This document shows positions 26,441 through 34,867 of a stretch of DNA of 64,000 bases, piece by piece. The position numbers and the translations under genes are program-made. How positions within the stretch are numbered: position 1 is the stretch's first letter; each line of letters opens with the position of its first letter. Under the pieces are notes generated by a model that saw only the letters and a list, made by a program, of their open reading frames with translations, did no database searches and had not been told where the DNA came from. The stretch comes from Rhizobiaceae bacterium (GTDB lineage: Bacteria; Pseudomonadota; Alphaproteobacteria; Rhizobiales; Rhizobiaceae), in contig JARGOF010000011.1 in NCBI GenBank assembly GCA_029212415.1, forward strand, positions 84,831-148,830. The letters are read 5' to 3'.

Positions 26441-26724
26441 ATAATATGTAGGTTTTGGGAGGTCCGATTGGCTGATTACGTCACGGAATTTGCGCCCGCG
26501 AGCGTTGGGTTTTTGCGAATATTGCGAGCAAGAACCCGTAGCGCGGCGACTGACGCAGGTTGTGTCCACACTCTTTCGCGAGAAGGGCCAAAAAGCACAA
26601 ATGCAGTCTCAGACGCGGCATGGTCCCTTGGCGCCACCGGTTCTTGTGAAACAGCGTCATCACCTTCGCCTGGAGCCCGATTGCAACCGGGTGCCGGCGC
26701 GCGTGTAACGTTGGGGGCGCACGC
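26441..26724. other. Long leader or non-coding stretch before the apiose-like operon
   Basis: Nearly 300 bases separate the promoter-like region from the first gene. GGGAGG at 26457-26462 is a good ribosome site but is followed only by a TTG and a short frame without recognised similarity. The stretch has the base composition of coding DNA on both strands. It may be a relic of a small gene or a repeated element; I could not identify it. Confidence 0.3.
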
Positions 26725-27774
26725 ATGAACACACCGATGAAACGTGGTGCGCTGATCGGCTGTGGTTTTTTTGCAGAAAATCATCTGCATGCCTGGTCAG
26801 GGATGCAAGACGCCGAAATTATTGCTCTTTGTGATATCGATGAGACGCGTCTGGAAGCCACGGCAATCCGCTTTGGTATTGAGAAGCGATACCTCAGTGC
26901 GCAAGAGATGATAGCCGATGAATCACTGGACTTTGTCGATATCGCGACAACGGTCGGATCGCATCGTGTTCTGGTGGAAATCTGCGCGCCGCATGTTGCA
27001 ACGGTGATTTGTCAAAAGCCGTTTGCCGAGACCATTGCTGATGCACAAGCAATGGTCGATCACTGTCTCGCCTTGGGGACAAACCTCATCATTCATGAAA
27101 ACTTTCGCTGGCAGCGCGCTTTCCAACAGATGAAAGAGATGGTGGATGCCGGAAAGATCGGAACACCGCATTTTGCACGGTTTTCGTTTCGGCACGGCTA
27201 TGACAATTACGTCAATCAGCCCTATCTGGCCGAAATCGAGCGTTTCGCAATCATGGATGTGGGTCTGCATCTGTTTGACCTGGCGCGGCATTTCATGGGC
27301 GACGTGGCTTTGCTCTCTTGCGCGACGCAGAGGCTGAATTGCGCTGTGCGCGGTGAAGATTCCTTCACAGCGCTGCTTCAGCACGACAGTGGCGTTACAA
27401 GCATTTGTGATTGTTCTTTTTCTTCCCACTATGCGCCGGAACCTTTCCCGCGCACCGCTGCACTTGTTGAAGGCGATCAGGGCACGCTCGAACTCGACCG
27501 TGAATTCGGCATCACCCTGCACCGTGATGGCGTCAGGGAGCTTTCGAATGCTGAACCGGACGTACCGATCTGGGGCCAGAAACCCTGGCACACCACCCAG
27601 CAAAGCGTGGTCTCCTTTCAGCAGCATGCCGCCGCGGTGATGCATGGCAAGGCCCAACCGCAGCCATCGGGGGTGGACAATCTTCAAACGCTGAAACTTG
27701 CGCTGGCAGCCTATCAATCGGCCGAGCGTGGCGAAACGATCGACATGCGGTCCTGGCGAGAGGACCGGCCATGA
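26725..27774 (+). CDS. apsD: Gfo/Idh/MocA family dehydrogenase, probable D-apiose dehydrogenase
   Basis: This 349-residue NAD(P)-dependent sugar dehydrogenase has a Rossmann motif near the N-terminus (GALIGCGFFAENH), the family lysine in VICQKPFAE and a C-terminal GFO/IDH/MocA domain (NFRWQRAFQQMKEMVDAGKIG). D-apiose dehydrogenase (ApsD) of the oxidative apiose pathway belongs to this family. Here the gene overlaps that of a RuBisCO-like protein by four bases and is followed by an ApnO-like gene, which is why I favour apiose oxidation to apionolactone. Another pentose is possible. Confidence 0.65.
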   Translation: MNTPMKRGALIGCGFFAENHLHAWSGMQDAEIIALCDIDETRLEATAIRFGIEKRYLSAQEMIADESLDFVDIATTVGSHRVLVEICAPHVATVICQKPFAETIADAQAMVDHCLALGTNLIIHENFRWQRAFQQMKEMVDAGKIGTPHFARFSFRHGYDNYVNQPYLAEIERFAIMDVGLHLFDLARHFMGDVALLSCATQRLNCAVRGEDSFTALLQHDSGVTSICDCSFSSHYAPEPFPRTAALVEGDQGTLELDREFGITLHRDGVRELSNAEPDVPIWGQKPWHTTQQSVVSFQQHAAAVMHGKAQPQPSGVDNLQTLKLALAAYQSAERGETIDMRSWREDRP

Positions 27775-29027
27775 GCAATGAGCGGTTTGAAGCTGACTAT
27801 CTGATTGAAACACCCATTTCGCCACAGAAGGCTGCCGAGGTCATGGCCGGCGAACAGTCGTCGGGGACATTTGTCAAAATTCCAGGAGAGACACCTGAAC
27901 TGAAACAGCGTTCGGCAGCGCGAATCGAGCGACTGGAGATTATTGAAACAGTGGCGGCGCCGTCGCTCCCCGGTGCAATCGAGATATCTGGCGGCCAGGT
28001 CACCCACGCAAGGGTCACGCTGTCATGGCCACTCGCCAATATTGGGCCGGACCTGATAAATCTGATGGCAACCGTTTCGGGCAACCTATTTGAGCTCAGG
28101 GAATTCTCGGGTCTCCGTATCCTTGATATCCGGCTGCCGGATGCCTTTGCCGCGGTCTATCCCGGTCCGAAATTCGCCATAGAAGGCACGCGTCGGCTGA
28201 CCGGGGTTAATCGCGGCCCGCTGATCGGAACCATCGTCAAGCCCAGTGTCGGGTTTGGGTCGCAGGAAACAGCAGCGCTCGTCGGTCTGTTGGCAGAGGC
28301 GGGAATAGACTTCATCAAGGATGACGAATTGCAGGCCAATGGTCCCAATTGTCCTTTCGATGAGCGGGTCGAGGCGGTGATGAGAGTCATCAACGATCAT
28401 GCGGACAAGACCGGCAAGAAGGTGATGTTCGCCTTCAATATTACCGGTGAAACAGATGACATGCGCCGACGCCACGATCTTGTTCTGGCGCGGGGCGGCA
28501 CCTGCGTAATGGCAAGCCTCAATTCCGTTGGGCTCTCCGCCATGATCGGTTTGGGAAGGCACACCCAGCTGCCGATTCATGGTCATCGCAACGGCTGGGG
28601 CTATCTCTCCCGCCACCCGATGCTTGGCTGGTCCTACGTCGCCTGGTCAAAATTCTGGAGATTGGCGGGCTCCGACCACATGCATGTGAACGGATTGAGC
28701 AACAAGTTCAGTGAAAGTGACGAGAGCGTCATGCAATCTGCAAGGTCGCTCCTGTCGCCGATCTTCGCGCACAAGCCGTGCATTTCCATGCCGGTTTTTT
28801 CATCCGGGCAATCGGCCGTACAACCTCCTGAGACCTATCGCCAGCTTGGCTCAGCCGATCTGATTTATGCGGCAGGCGGCGGCATTATGGCCCATCCTGA
28901 CGGCCCGGCAGCAGGTGTTCAGGGGCTGCGCGAGGCTTGGGATGCCGCCATCGCCGGCATTGATGCCGACGAACATGCAAAAAATCATCCAGCGCTGGCG
29001 CATGCCTTGGAGGCTTACCGCTCATGA
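27771..29027 (+). CDS. RuBisCO-like protein (OiaX/OiaT-type group)
   Basis: This 418-residue protein belongs to the RuBisCO large-subunit superfamily. Catalytic landmarks are present: Lys157 in GTIVKPSVGF, the metal-binding KDDE at 183-186 including the carbamylatable lysine, and a loop-6-like lysine at 312. RuBisCO-like proteins of apionate catabolism act on 3-oxo-isoapionate 4-phosphate, either as decarboxylase (OiaX) or as transcarboxylase/hydrolase (OiaT). The neighbours fit that pathway, but I cannot tell the two activities apart by eye. There is no small subunit or phosphoribulokinase nearby, so carbon fixation is unlikely. Confidence 0.85.
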   Translation: MSNERFEADYLIETPISPQKAAEVMAGEQSSGTFVKIPGETPELKQRSAARIERLEIIETVAAPSLPGAIEISGGQVTHARVTLSWPLANIGPDLINLMATVSGNLFELREFSGLRILDIRLPDAFAAVYPGPKFAIEGTRRLTGVNRGPLIGTIVKPSVGFGSQETAALVGLLAEAGIDFIKDDELQANGPNCPFDERVEAVMRVINDHADKTGKKVMFAFNITGETDDMRRRHDLVLARGGTCVMASLNSVGLSAMIGLGRHTQLPIHGHRNGWGYLSRHPMLGWSYVAWSKFWRLAGSDHMHVNGLSNKFSESDESVMQSARSLLSPIFAHKPCISMPVFSSGQSAVQPPETYRQLGSADLIYAAGGGIMAHPDGPAAGVQGLREAWDAAIAGIDADEHAKNHPALAHALEAYRS

Positions 29028-29069
29028 CCGCTGGTTTGAATGAAAGATTGCCCGACGCTAGGCGCGTCT

Positions 29070-29096
29070 GCCCGGATCGTGAAAATGTGATCGGGC
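29070..29096 (+). other. Intergenic hairpin within the apiose-like operon
   Basis: GCCCGGATC pairs with GATCGGGC, with one bulged G, in the 100-base gap between the RuBisCO-like and ApnO-like genes. It has no T-run and may separate message segments or slow decay. Confidence 0.3.
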
Positions 29097-29127
29097 CTGC
29101 TGCCCGCATGAAAGACAGGAGAAAGAC

Positions 29128-29979
29128 ATGACCAAGATTGTTTTGCTGGGCGCCGGCGGAAAGATGGGCGTTCGACTGGCAAAAAACCTCGCAGGATCGC
29201 GTTTCGATGTTGATCATGTCGAGATTTCCGAGGCTGGTCGCGCGCGATTGAAGAACGAAGTCGGGGTTGATGCAACACAGCTGGATGTTGCCCTGACCGA
29301 TGCCGACATCATTATTCTGGCTGTTCCCGATCGGCATATTGGCAAGATCGCCAAGACCATAATCGATCAGGTGAAACCCGGATCCGCACTGATTGTTCTG
29401 GATGCCGCCGCACCCTATGCGGGCGAGATGCCGGAACGTGCAGATGTCACATATTTTTGCACCCATCCCTGCCACCCGGCGCTATTCGATTTTACGCCAG
29501 ACGTGGCTGCGCAAATGGATTTTTTCGGCGGCGTTGATGCACCCCAGGCCATTGTATGTGCGTTGATCCAGGGGCCTGAAGAGCATTATGCGCTGTGTGA
29601 GGAAGTCGCGAAGATCATTTACAGCCCGGTTGCACGCGCGCATCGCTGCTCTTTGCAAAGTGTTGCCATTTTGGAGCCGGCCCTGTCCGAAACCGTCGGC
29701 GCGACGCTGTCTCTTGCGCTGCGTGAAGCAACAGAACGCGCGATTGCCATGGGCGTGCCGCGCGATGCGGCGATGGATTTCATGCTCGGGCATCTCAAGA
29801 TCGAACTCGGAATTGCCTTCGAGATGTTCCCCGGCGGAAAGTTCTCCGATGGTGCGATACATGCAATTGAAAAAGCCAAGCCTATGATTTTCAAGGAAAA
29901 TTGGCTCGACAATATTTTCAATCTCGACGCGGTCGAGAAGTCGGTCAAGGAAATCTGCAATCCAGACCAGCCGGTCTGA
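29128..29979 (+). CDS. apnO: D-apionate oxidoisomerase-like protein
   Basis: This 283-residue protein has an N-terminal NAD-binding domain (IVLLGAGGKMGVRLAKNL, with GAGGKMG at residues 8-14) and a C-terminal phosphogluconate-dehydrogenase-like helical domain (about 160-280). The architecture and the THPCHPALFDF segment fit ApnO, which oxidises and isomerises D-apionate to 3-oxo-isoapionate. AGGAGAAAG precedes the ATG. Its position beside a RuBisCO-like protein and a Gfo/Idh/MocA dehydrogenase supports the assignment. Activity on another branched aldonate cannot be excluded. Confidence 0.7.
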   Translation: MTKIVLLGAGGKMGVRLAKNLAGSRFDVDHVEISEAGRARLKNEVGVDATQLDVALTDADIIILAVPDRHIGKIAKTIIDQVKPGSALIVLDAAAPYAGEMPERADVTYFCTHPCHPALFDFTPDVAAQMDFFGGVDAPQAIVCALIQGPEEHYALCEEVAKIIYSPVARAHRCSLQSVAILEPALSETVGATLSLALREATERAIAMGVPRDAAMDFMLGHLKIELGIAFEMFPGGKFSDGAIHAIEKAKPMIFKENWLDNIFNLDAVEKSVKEICNPDQPV

Positions 29980-30041
29980 AACTGCGCCGGAAGATCCGGC
30001 AACCAGGGCGTGATGCCCATCAACTATCCAGGGAGGTACGC

Positions 30042-31508
30042 ATGATCACGACGACACAACTGAAACGCAGAACCTTTTTACAAGGAAGTGCTGCGTTTGG
30101 CTCCATGGCCGTATTGGGTGCAATGCCCAATGTGGCATCAGCAGAGACCTATGACACGACACTCAATATCATGTCACATCCAGGTCAGATCCTGCCGATC
30201 TACACGCACCATACAGACTACCTGAAAGATACCTATGGTATTTCCATGAAGCTGCTGGAGAGCCCTGATCCAACATCCTATCAGGATGCACTCAAGGATC
30301 TTCGCTCCGGAGGCGGCAAATACGATCTTGTGATGCATTTTCCTCGCTTCAACGGCGACCTGACATCGTCGGGCTACCTGCGCCCGCTTGATGACCTCAT
30401 TGAAAAACATGACGCCGCCGCTCTTTTTGACAACATATCTGATGCCTATCGGTCGCTCTATTGCGAATGGGGCGGCAAGACAATTGCAGTGCCGGTCGAT
30501 GGCGATGTTGCGATGATGTATTTTCGAAAGGATGCCTTCGAGAACGAAGAAGCCAAGACGCGGTATCGCGAGAAATTCGGCAAGGAACTGACGGTTCCGC
30601 GCACTTGGGAAGAGTTCCTTCGGGCAGCCGAGATATTCACCGGCTGGGATTGGGCCGGGTCGGGCAAGGCAGGATACGGTTTTCAGACGTCGACCTGGGA
30701 TCGTCCGTTCATTGAACAGCAATGGGCACCCATGATGGCTTCCGCCGGGGGCAATTGGTTCGATGATGACTGCAATCCCGCCTTCAACGGTGAAGCCGGC
30801 GTTCGTGCGGCCAATGACCTGCGGGCATTGCTTGCTTTCGCTCCTCCCGGATCGGCTTCATTGTCCTGGGGGCAGACCATGGAAACCGTGTTCTCCGACG
30901 ACGTCGCCATGGTGTTGTGGTACATGGATCTCGGACGCCTTGGTTGGGCTGAAAACTCGTGGTTCGCATCGTCCGGCGGCCCTGAGAAGATGGAAAAATT
31001 CGGTTATGCCGAATGGCCGGGGTATGACGTCAACGGCACTTACCGGAACTTCAATTCGATGTTCTACGGTCGCGTTGTCGGCGTGTCCAACTTCACGGAA
31101 AATCCGGATGCCTGCATGGCAGTCATCAAGACCTTGCTGACACCGGAGCGGCGCGTATTGTCGATGGACGATGCGCAATCGGGTTCGGACATGTACCTCA
31201 AGTCTGACTACACCACGGACGCCTTCAAGGTGTTGACGCCGTCACAGGAGTTCCTCGACGCGGCTGACAAGGTCATCAACAATGGCTTCCCTGAGATGAT
31301 CATGCCGGGAACAGGTGAGTATATGGATGCGCTCCAGGGCGAATTGCATTCCTTCATAAATGGTTCTGGCAGCGCTCAGGATGCATTGAATCGTGCGGCC
31401 GACCGTTGGCAACAGATTACCGATCGCTACGGCCGGGACAAGCAGAAGGAAGCCTGGGCCGCGGTGCGCGCCTCCTACAAAAAAGCCGGTCTCAACATCG
31501 GCGAATAA
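30042..31508 (+). CDS. Sugar ABC transporter substrate-binding protein, Tat-exported
   Basis: This 488-residue family 1 periplasmic receptor has a twin-arginine signal (LKRRTFLQGSAAF, cleavage near NVASA-ET), so it is exported folded. The body contains the usual EYRS/DLVMHFPRF and YGFQTSTWDRP ligand-lobe features. GGGAGGT precedes the ATG; longer upstream frames are rejected. Being co-directional with the apiose-like enzymes, it probably captures their sugar, its glycoside or the corresponding acid. Confidence 0.9.
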   Translation: MITTTQLKRRTFLQGSAAFGSMAVLGAMPNVASAETYDTTLNIMSHPGQILPIYTHHTDYLKDTYGISMKLLESPDPTSYQDALKDLRSGGGKYDLVMHFPRFNGDLTSSGYLRPLDDLIEKHDAAALFDNISDAYRSLYCEWGGKTIAVPVDGDVAMMYFRKDAFENEEAKTRYREKFGKELTVPRTWEEFLRAAEIFTGWDWAGSGKAGYGFQTSTWDRPFIEQQWAPMMASAGGNWFDDDCNPAFNGEAGVRAANDLRALLAFAPPGSASLSWGQTMETVFSDDVAMVLWYMDLGRLGWAENSWFASSGGPEKMEKFGYAEWPGYDVNGTYRNFNSMFYGRVVGVSNFTENPDACMAVIKTLLTPERRVLSMDDAQSGSDMYLKSDYTTDAFKVLTPSQEFLDAADKVINNGFPEMIMPGTGEYMDALQGELHSFINGSGSAQDALNRAADRWQQITDRYGRDKQKEAWAAVRASYKKAGLNIGE

Positions 31509-31516
31509 AGCCATCG

Positions 31517-31544
31517 GGTTCGGCCGGGTCGATCCGGCCGAACC
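31517..31544 (+). terminator. Perfect 11-bp hairpin after the binding-protein gene
   Basis: GGTTCGGCCGG pairs perfectly with CCGGCCGAACC around a six-base loop, eight bases after the stop codon and before the ATPase gene. No U-run follows. Confidence 0.65.
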
Positions 31545-31564
31545 TGACACTATGGAGGAAATAC

Positions 31565-32659
31565 ATGGCGACGCTCAAATTGAACAATCTGCGTAAGAGC
31601 TTTGGTTCCGTCGATATTATCAAAGGTGTCGACCTGGAAATCGAAGACGGCGAATTCATTGTGTTCATTGGTCCGTCCGGATGTGGCAAATCTACACTTT
31701 TGCGCATGGTTTCCGGACTTGAAGAGGTGACATCCGGAGACATCTGGCTGGACGGTGAAAGGGTCAATGACCATACGCCCTTTGAGCGCGGCGTTGCGAT
31801 GGTCTTTCAATCCTATGCGCTTTACCCCCACATGACAGTTGCCCAAAATATGGGTTTCCCATTGAAGATGGCAGATGCCAGCGCAGATGAGATCGAACGC
31901 AAGGTCAGGTCAACAGCGGAAATCCTGCAATTGGGACACCTGCTGGATCGGCGGCCCGACCAGCTCTCTGGCGGTCAGAAGCAGCGTGTTGCCATGGGGC
32001 GCACAATCGTGCGCGATCCAAAATTGTTTCTGTTTGACGAACCGCTTTCCAATCTTGATGCTGATTTGCGCATTGAGATGCGGGTGGAAATCGAGAAGCT
32101 GCACAAACGCCTCGCATCCACCATGATCTACGTGACCCATGATCAGGTTGAAGCCATGACCCTGGCAGACCGCATCGTTGTTCTGAAAGATGGATTGATT
32201 GAGCAGATTGGTGCGCCGCTTGATCTGTACGAACGCCCGGCAAACACATTTGTCGCAAGTTTTCTGGGTGCACCCAAAATCAATTTTCTCGATGCGACAC
32301 TGCTTGATAGTGACGTAAATTCATCAAAACTCGCGCTTTCGGACGGAAGTCAGATCGCTCTCCCAATCGCCGTTGATCCATCCTCCCAAGGGCAATCAAT
32401 GAAGATCGGTATTCGTCCAGAAGATCTGGTGCTGGGAGAGGGGGATTTCACCGTTCCTTTCCAAATGGAACTGCATGAACGGCTTGGCCCCACGTCGTAT
32501 CTTCATGGTCTGTGTGCTGGAAATCCCATCATTGCAGAGCACCGACGCCGCGGCAATGTAGACCCTGAAGAAGCCCGCAGCCTTGGTGTTGATGCCGCGC
32601 AGGTGCATCTCTTCGATGACGCAGGCGTTTCAGTCAAGATGACGTTGGGTGCCGCATGA
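31565..32659 (+). CDS. Sugar ABC transporter ATP-binding protein (UgpC/MalK type)
   Basis: This 364-residue ATPase has Walker A GPSGCGKST at residues 36-44, signature QLSGGQKQR, Walker B LFLFDEPLSNLDA and a C-terminal TOBE domain. It is a paralogue of the ATPase at 10114-11208 with nearly identical N-terminal spacing. TGGAGGAAAT precedes the ATG of MATLKLN, and the stop overlaps the permease start by four bases. Confidence 0.93.
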   Translation: MATLKLNNLRKSFGSVDIIKGVDLEIEDGEFIVFIGPSGCGKSTLLRMVSGLEEVTSGDIWLDGERVNDHTPFERGVAMVFQSYALYPHMTVAQNMGFPLKMADASADEIERKVRSTAEILQLGHLLDRRPDQLSGGQKQRVAMGRTIVRDPKLFLFDEPLSNLDADLRIEMRVEIEKLHKRLASTMIYVTHDQVEAMTLADRIVVLKDGLIEQIGAPLDLYERPANTFVASFLGAPKINFLDATLLDSDVNSSKLALSDGSQIALPIAVDPSSQGQSMKIGIRPEDLVLGEGDFTVPFQMELHERLGPTSYLHGLCAGNPIIAEHRRRGNVDPEEARSLGVDAAQVHLFDDAGVSVKMTLGAA

Positions 32660-33549
32660 CCAGAAATCCTCAAACCGCGAATGCTGTTACCAGAGCTGTG
32701 CCTCGATCCCGACGGGCACTACGCAACCGTATCCGCAAAGCCGTGCCCTGGGCCGTGATTTCCGCCTTTTTGATCTTTGCGCTCTTCCCGGTCTATTGGA
32801 TCATTCTGATCGCCTTTCGTCCGCGGGATGATATTTTTCAGTTTCCTGCGGCACTCATGCCTTCAAATCTAAGCCTCGATAACATTCGTTATGTCTGGTT
32901 TGGAACGCAAACCAACGATCCGGTCATCGGGTTTCTTGGCACAAGCCTCGTCATATCCGTGACGGCGAGTGTGATTGCATTGGCTTTTGGTGTCTGCTGC
33001 GCCTATGCGCTGGGCCGTTTTCGCATCGGCGGAAAATTCCTGTCCATGTGGATTCTCTCGCAGCGTTTTTTGCCACCCATTGCCCTGGTGGTTCCGCTGT
33101 ATCTGATGTTCAGGCAACTGGGATTGCTCGACACCTATACGGGGCTGATTATCCTCTATGCAACCTTCACCATACCGATCGTGGTCTGGTTGATGCTGGG
33201 CTACGTCGAAAGTGCACCGCCCGAGTTGGAAGAAGCTGCCTATGTGGACGGTGCCGGCTATTGGACCGCCTTCGTGCGTGTTGCCCTGCCAGTGCTCAAA
33301 CCAGGCCTGTCGGTGGCAGCTGTCTTCACCTTCATTTTCATCTGGAATGAATATGTGCTGGCCTACCAGCTGGCGGGCGACGATGTGGCGACAATCACGG
33401 TCTACTTGCCGCGGTTGCGCAGCGCCATCGCCGAACTTTACGGGGAGATCGCCGCCGCATCACTTCTGTCGGTTCTTCCGGCAATCCTGTTTGCCGGTGT
33501 GATGCAGCGCTTTCTTGTCCGGGGCCTTGCCTTCGGCGGTTTGAAATAG
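32656..33549 (+). CDS. Sugar ABC transporter permease (MalG type)
   Basis: This 297-residue six-helix permease has the EAA loop ELEEAAYVDGAGYWTAFVRVALPVLKPG and the typical C-terminal FLVRGLAFGGLK. It overlaps the ATPase gene by four bases. Here the MalG-type gene precedes the MalF-type gene, the reverse of the order in the operon at 12.8-14.6 kb. Confidence 0.92.
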   Translation: MTRNPQTANAVTRAVPRSRRALRNRIRKAVPWAVISAFLIFALFPVYWIILIAFRPRDDIFQFPAALMPSNLSLDNIRYVWFGTQTNDPVIGFLGTSLVISVTASVIALAFGVCCAYALGRFRIGGKFLSMWILSQRFLPPIALVVPLYLMFRQLGLLDTYTGLIILYATFTIPIVVWLMLGYVESAPPELEEAAYVDGAGYWTAFVRVALPVLKPGLSVAAVFTFIFIWNEYVLAYQLAGDDVATITVYLPRLRSAIAELYGEIAAASLLSVLPAILFAGVMQRFLVRGLAFGGLK

Positions 33550-33558
33550 GAGCACGTC

Positions 33559-34434
33559 ATGCGTGGAGAAAAACGATTTGCCTGGGCCATGGCTGCTCCC
33601 TCGATCATCGCACTGGTTGCGCTTGGTATTGTGCCGCTTGTCTGGATGCTGTGGACCGCTTTCCAGGCGTTTTCGCCCAACCCAACCTTGCCGCCGCAAT
33701 TTGTCGGTCTGGACAATTTTGACAGCCTGGTGAGCGACCCGCAGTTTCTGGGGTCGCTGAAGATCACCGCCATGGTCCTTGTTGCAGCGCTCTTCCTGCA
33801 ACTCGTCTTCGGTTTTGCACTGGCGCTGGCACTCTATTCGATCGAGACCGGCAGGGCACTGGTTGTCAGCCTGCTGCTTATTCCCACGGCAATTGCCCCG
33901 ATTGTCGCCGGTATCGTCTGGTGGATGCTGTTTAACGCGCGGTTTGGCGCCATCAATTCGATTCTGCTTCAATGGTTTGGCGTCGATCCAATCAATTGGA
34001 CAATTGAGATGCCAACCGCTTTGATCGCTATCGTCATTGCCGTGGTCTGGCAATGGACACCCTTTGTCGCCATCATTCTTTTGGGTGGACTGACCACCAT
34101 TCCGCGCGATGTGCTGGATGCGGCGCGCATCGATGGCGCACCCGCACGGCGTGTCTTGCGCTACATCATCTTGCCGATGATGCGTCCGTTTTTTCTGGTC
34201 GTTGGACTTTTGATGATCATCGAAATTGTCCGGCTCTACGAATTGCCATTTTTCATTACACAGGGAGGACCGGGCAATGAAACCGTTGTGGCCGGAGTCT
34301 ATCTGTTCAAGCTGGCATTCAGTTTTTTCGATCTTGGACGGGCATCGATGATGTCGGTCTTCCTGGTTATCTCACTATCGGTCGTGGCAGCGCTCTACAT
34401 GAGGCTGGTAGCCGACAGAAAGGCTTCGGTATGA
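33559..34434 (+). CDS. Sugar ABC transporter permease (MalF/UgpA type)
   Basis: This 291-residue six-helix permease has the EAA loop DVLDAARIDGAPARRVLRYIILPMM. It starts nine bases after the partner permease and its stop overlaps the Dabb gene by four bases, so the small Dabb protein is translated as part of the transport operon. Confidence 0.92.
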   Translation: MRGEKRFAWAMAAPSIIALVALGIVPLVWMLWTAFQAFSPNPTLPPQFVGLDNFDSLVSDPQFLGSLKITAMVLVAALFLQLVFGFALALALYSIETGRALVVSLLLIPTAIAPIVAGIVWWMLFNARFGAINSILLQWFGVDPINWTIEMPTALIAIVIAVVWQWTPFVAIILLGGLTTIPRDVLDAARIDGAPARRVLRYIILPMMRPFFLVVGLLMIIEIVRLYELPFFITQGGPGNETVVAGVYLFKLAFSFFDLGRASMMSVFLVISLSVVAALYMRLVADRKASV

Positions 34435-34745
34435 TCCGTCACGTCGCTATCTTCCGTTTCAGCAACGAAATGCCCGAGAAAATCCTGGATGCTCTGCTGC
34501 AGCGTTTCTGTAACCTCAAAGGCACTGTTGCGGGGCTGCTATCGGTTCACGTTGGCACGAATTGCAGCCCTGAGGCGCTGGACAAGGGCTTTCGCCACGG
34601 GATTATCATGGATTTTGAAAGTATCGGGGATCTGAAACAATATCTCTCACACCCGCTGCATGTGCCGATCGCAGAGGACCTCATCAAATGTCTGGCAACA
34701 GGCCTGGCTGATGACATAGTGGTCTTCGATCTGGAGATCGGATAA
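34431..34745 (+). CDS. Dabb (stress-responsive A/B barrel) family protein
   Basis: This 104-residue ferredoxin-like protein begins MIRHVAIFRFSNE and has the GLLSVHVGTNCSPEALDKGFRHGIIMDFES core of the Dabb family, which forms dimeric alpha/beta barrels. Some relatives are enzymes acting on small acids or lactones; most are uncharacterised. It is translationally coupled to the last ABC permease of the apiose-like operon, so a role in that pathway is plausible. No catalytic function can be read from the sequence. Confidence 0.8.
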   Translation: MIRHVAIFRFSNEMPEKILDALLQRFCNLKGTVAGLLSVHVGTNCSPEALDKGFRHGIIMDFESIGDLKQYLSHPLHVPIAEDLIKCLATGLADDIVVFDLEIG

Positions 34746-34867
34746 ATTGCTCAAGAGTCAGGCTTGTGAAAGGTTCTAGGCCTTGTCGCGTAGACGTGTC
34801 GAGGAAAGCGAATAGGGCCGACTGGACCGCCTGGCGGCCGTCAAGTGACCCCTATAGGTAAAAACAA

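Noticed and set aside
26468..26732. Several overlapping short frames on both strands before the apsD-like gene
   Set aside because: The strands contradict each other, no family is recognisable and none has a convincing ATG start; kept only as an unexplained region.
27771..29027. True RuBisCO and carbon fixation
   Set aside because: There is no small subunit, phosphoribulokinase or other Calvin cycle gene, and the neighbours are sugar-oxidation and sugar-transport genes.
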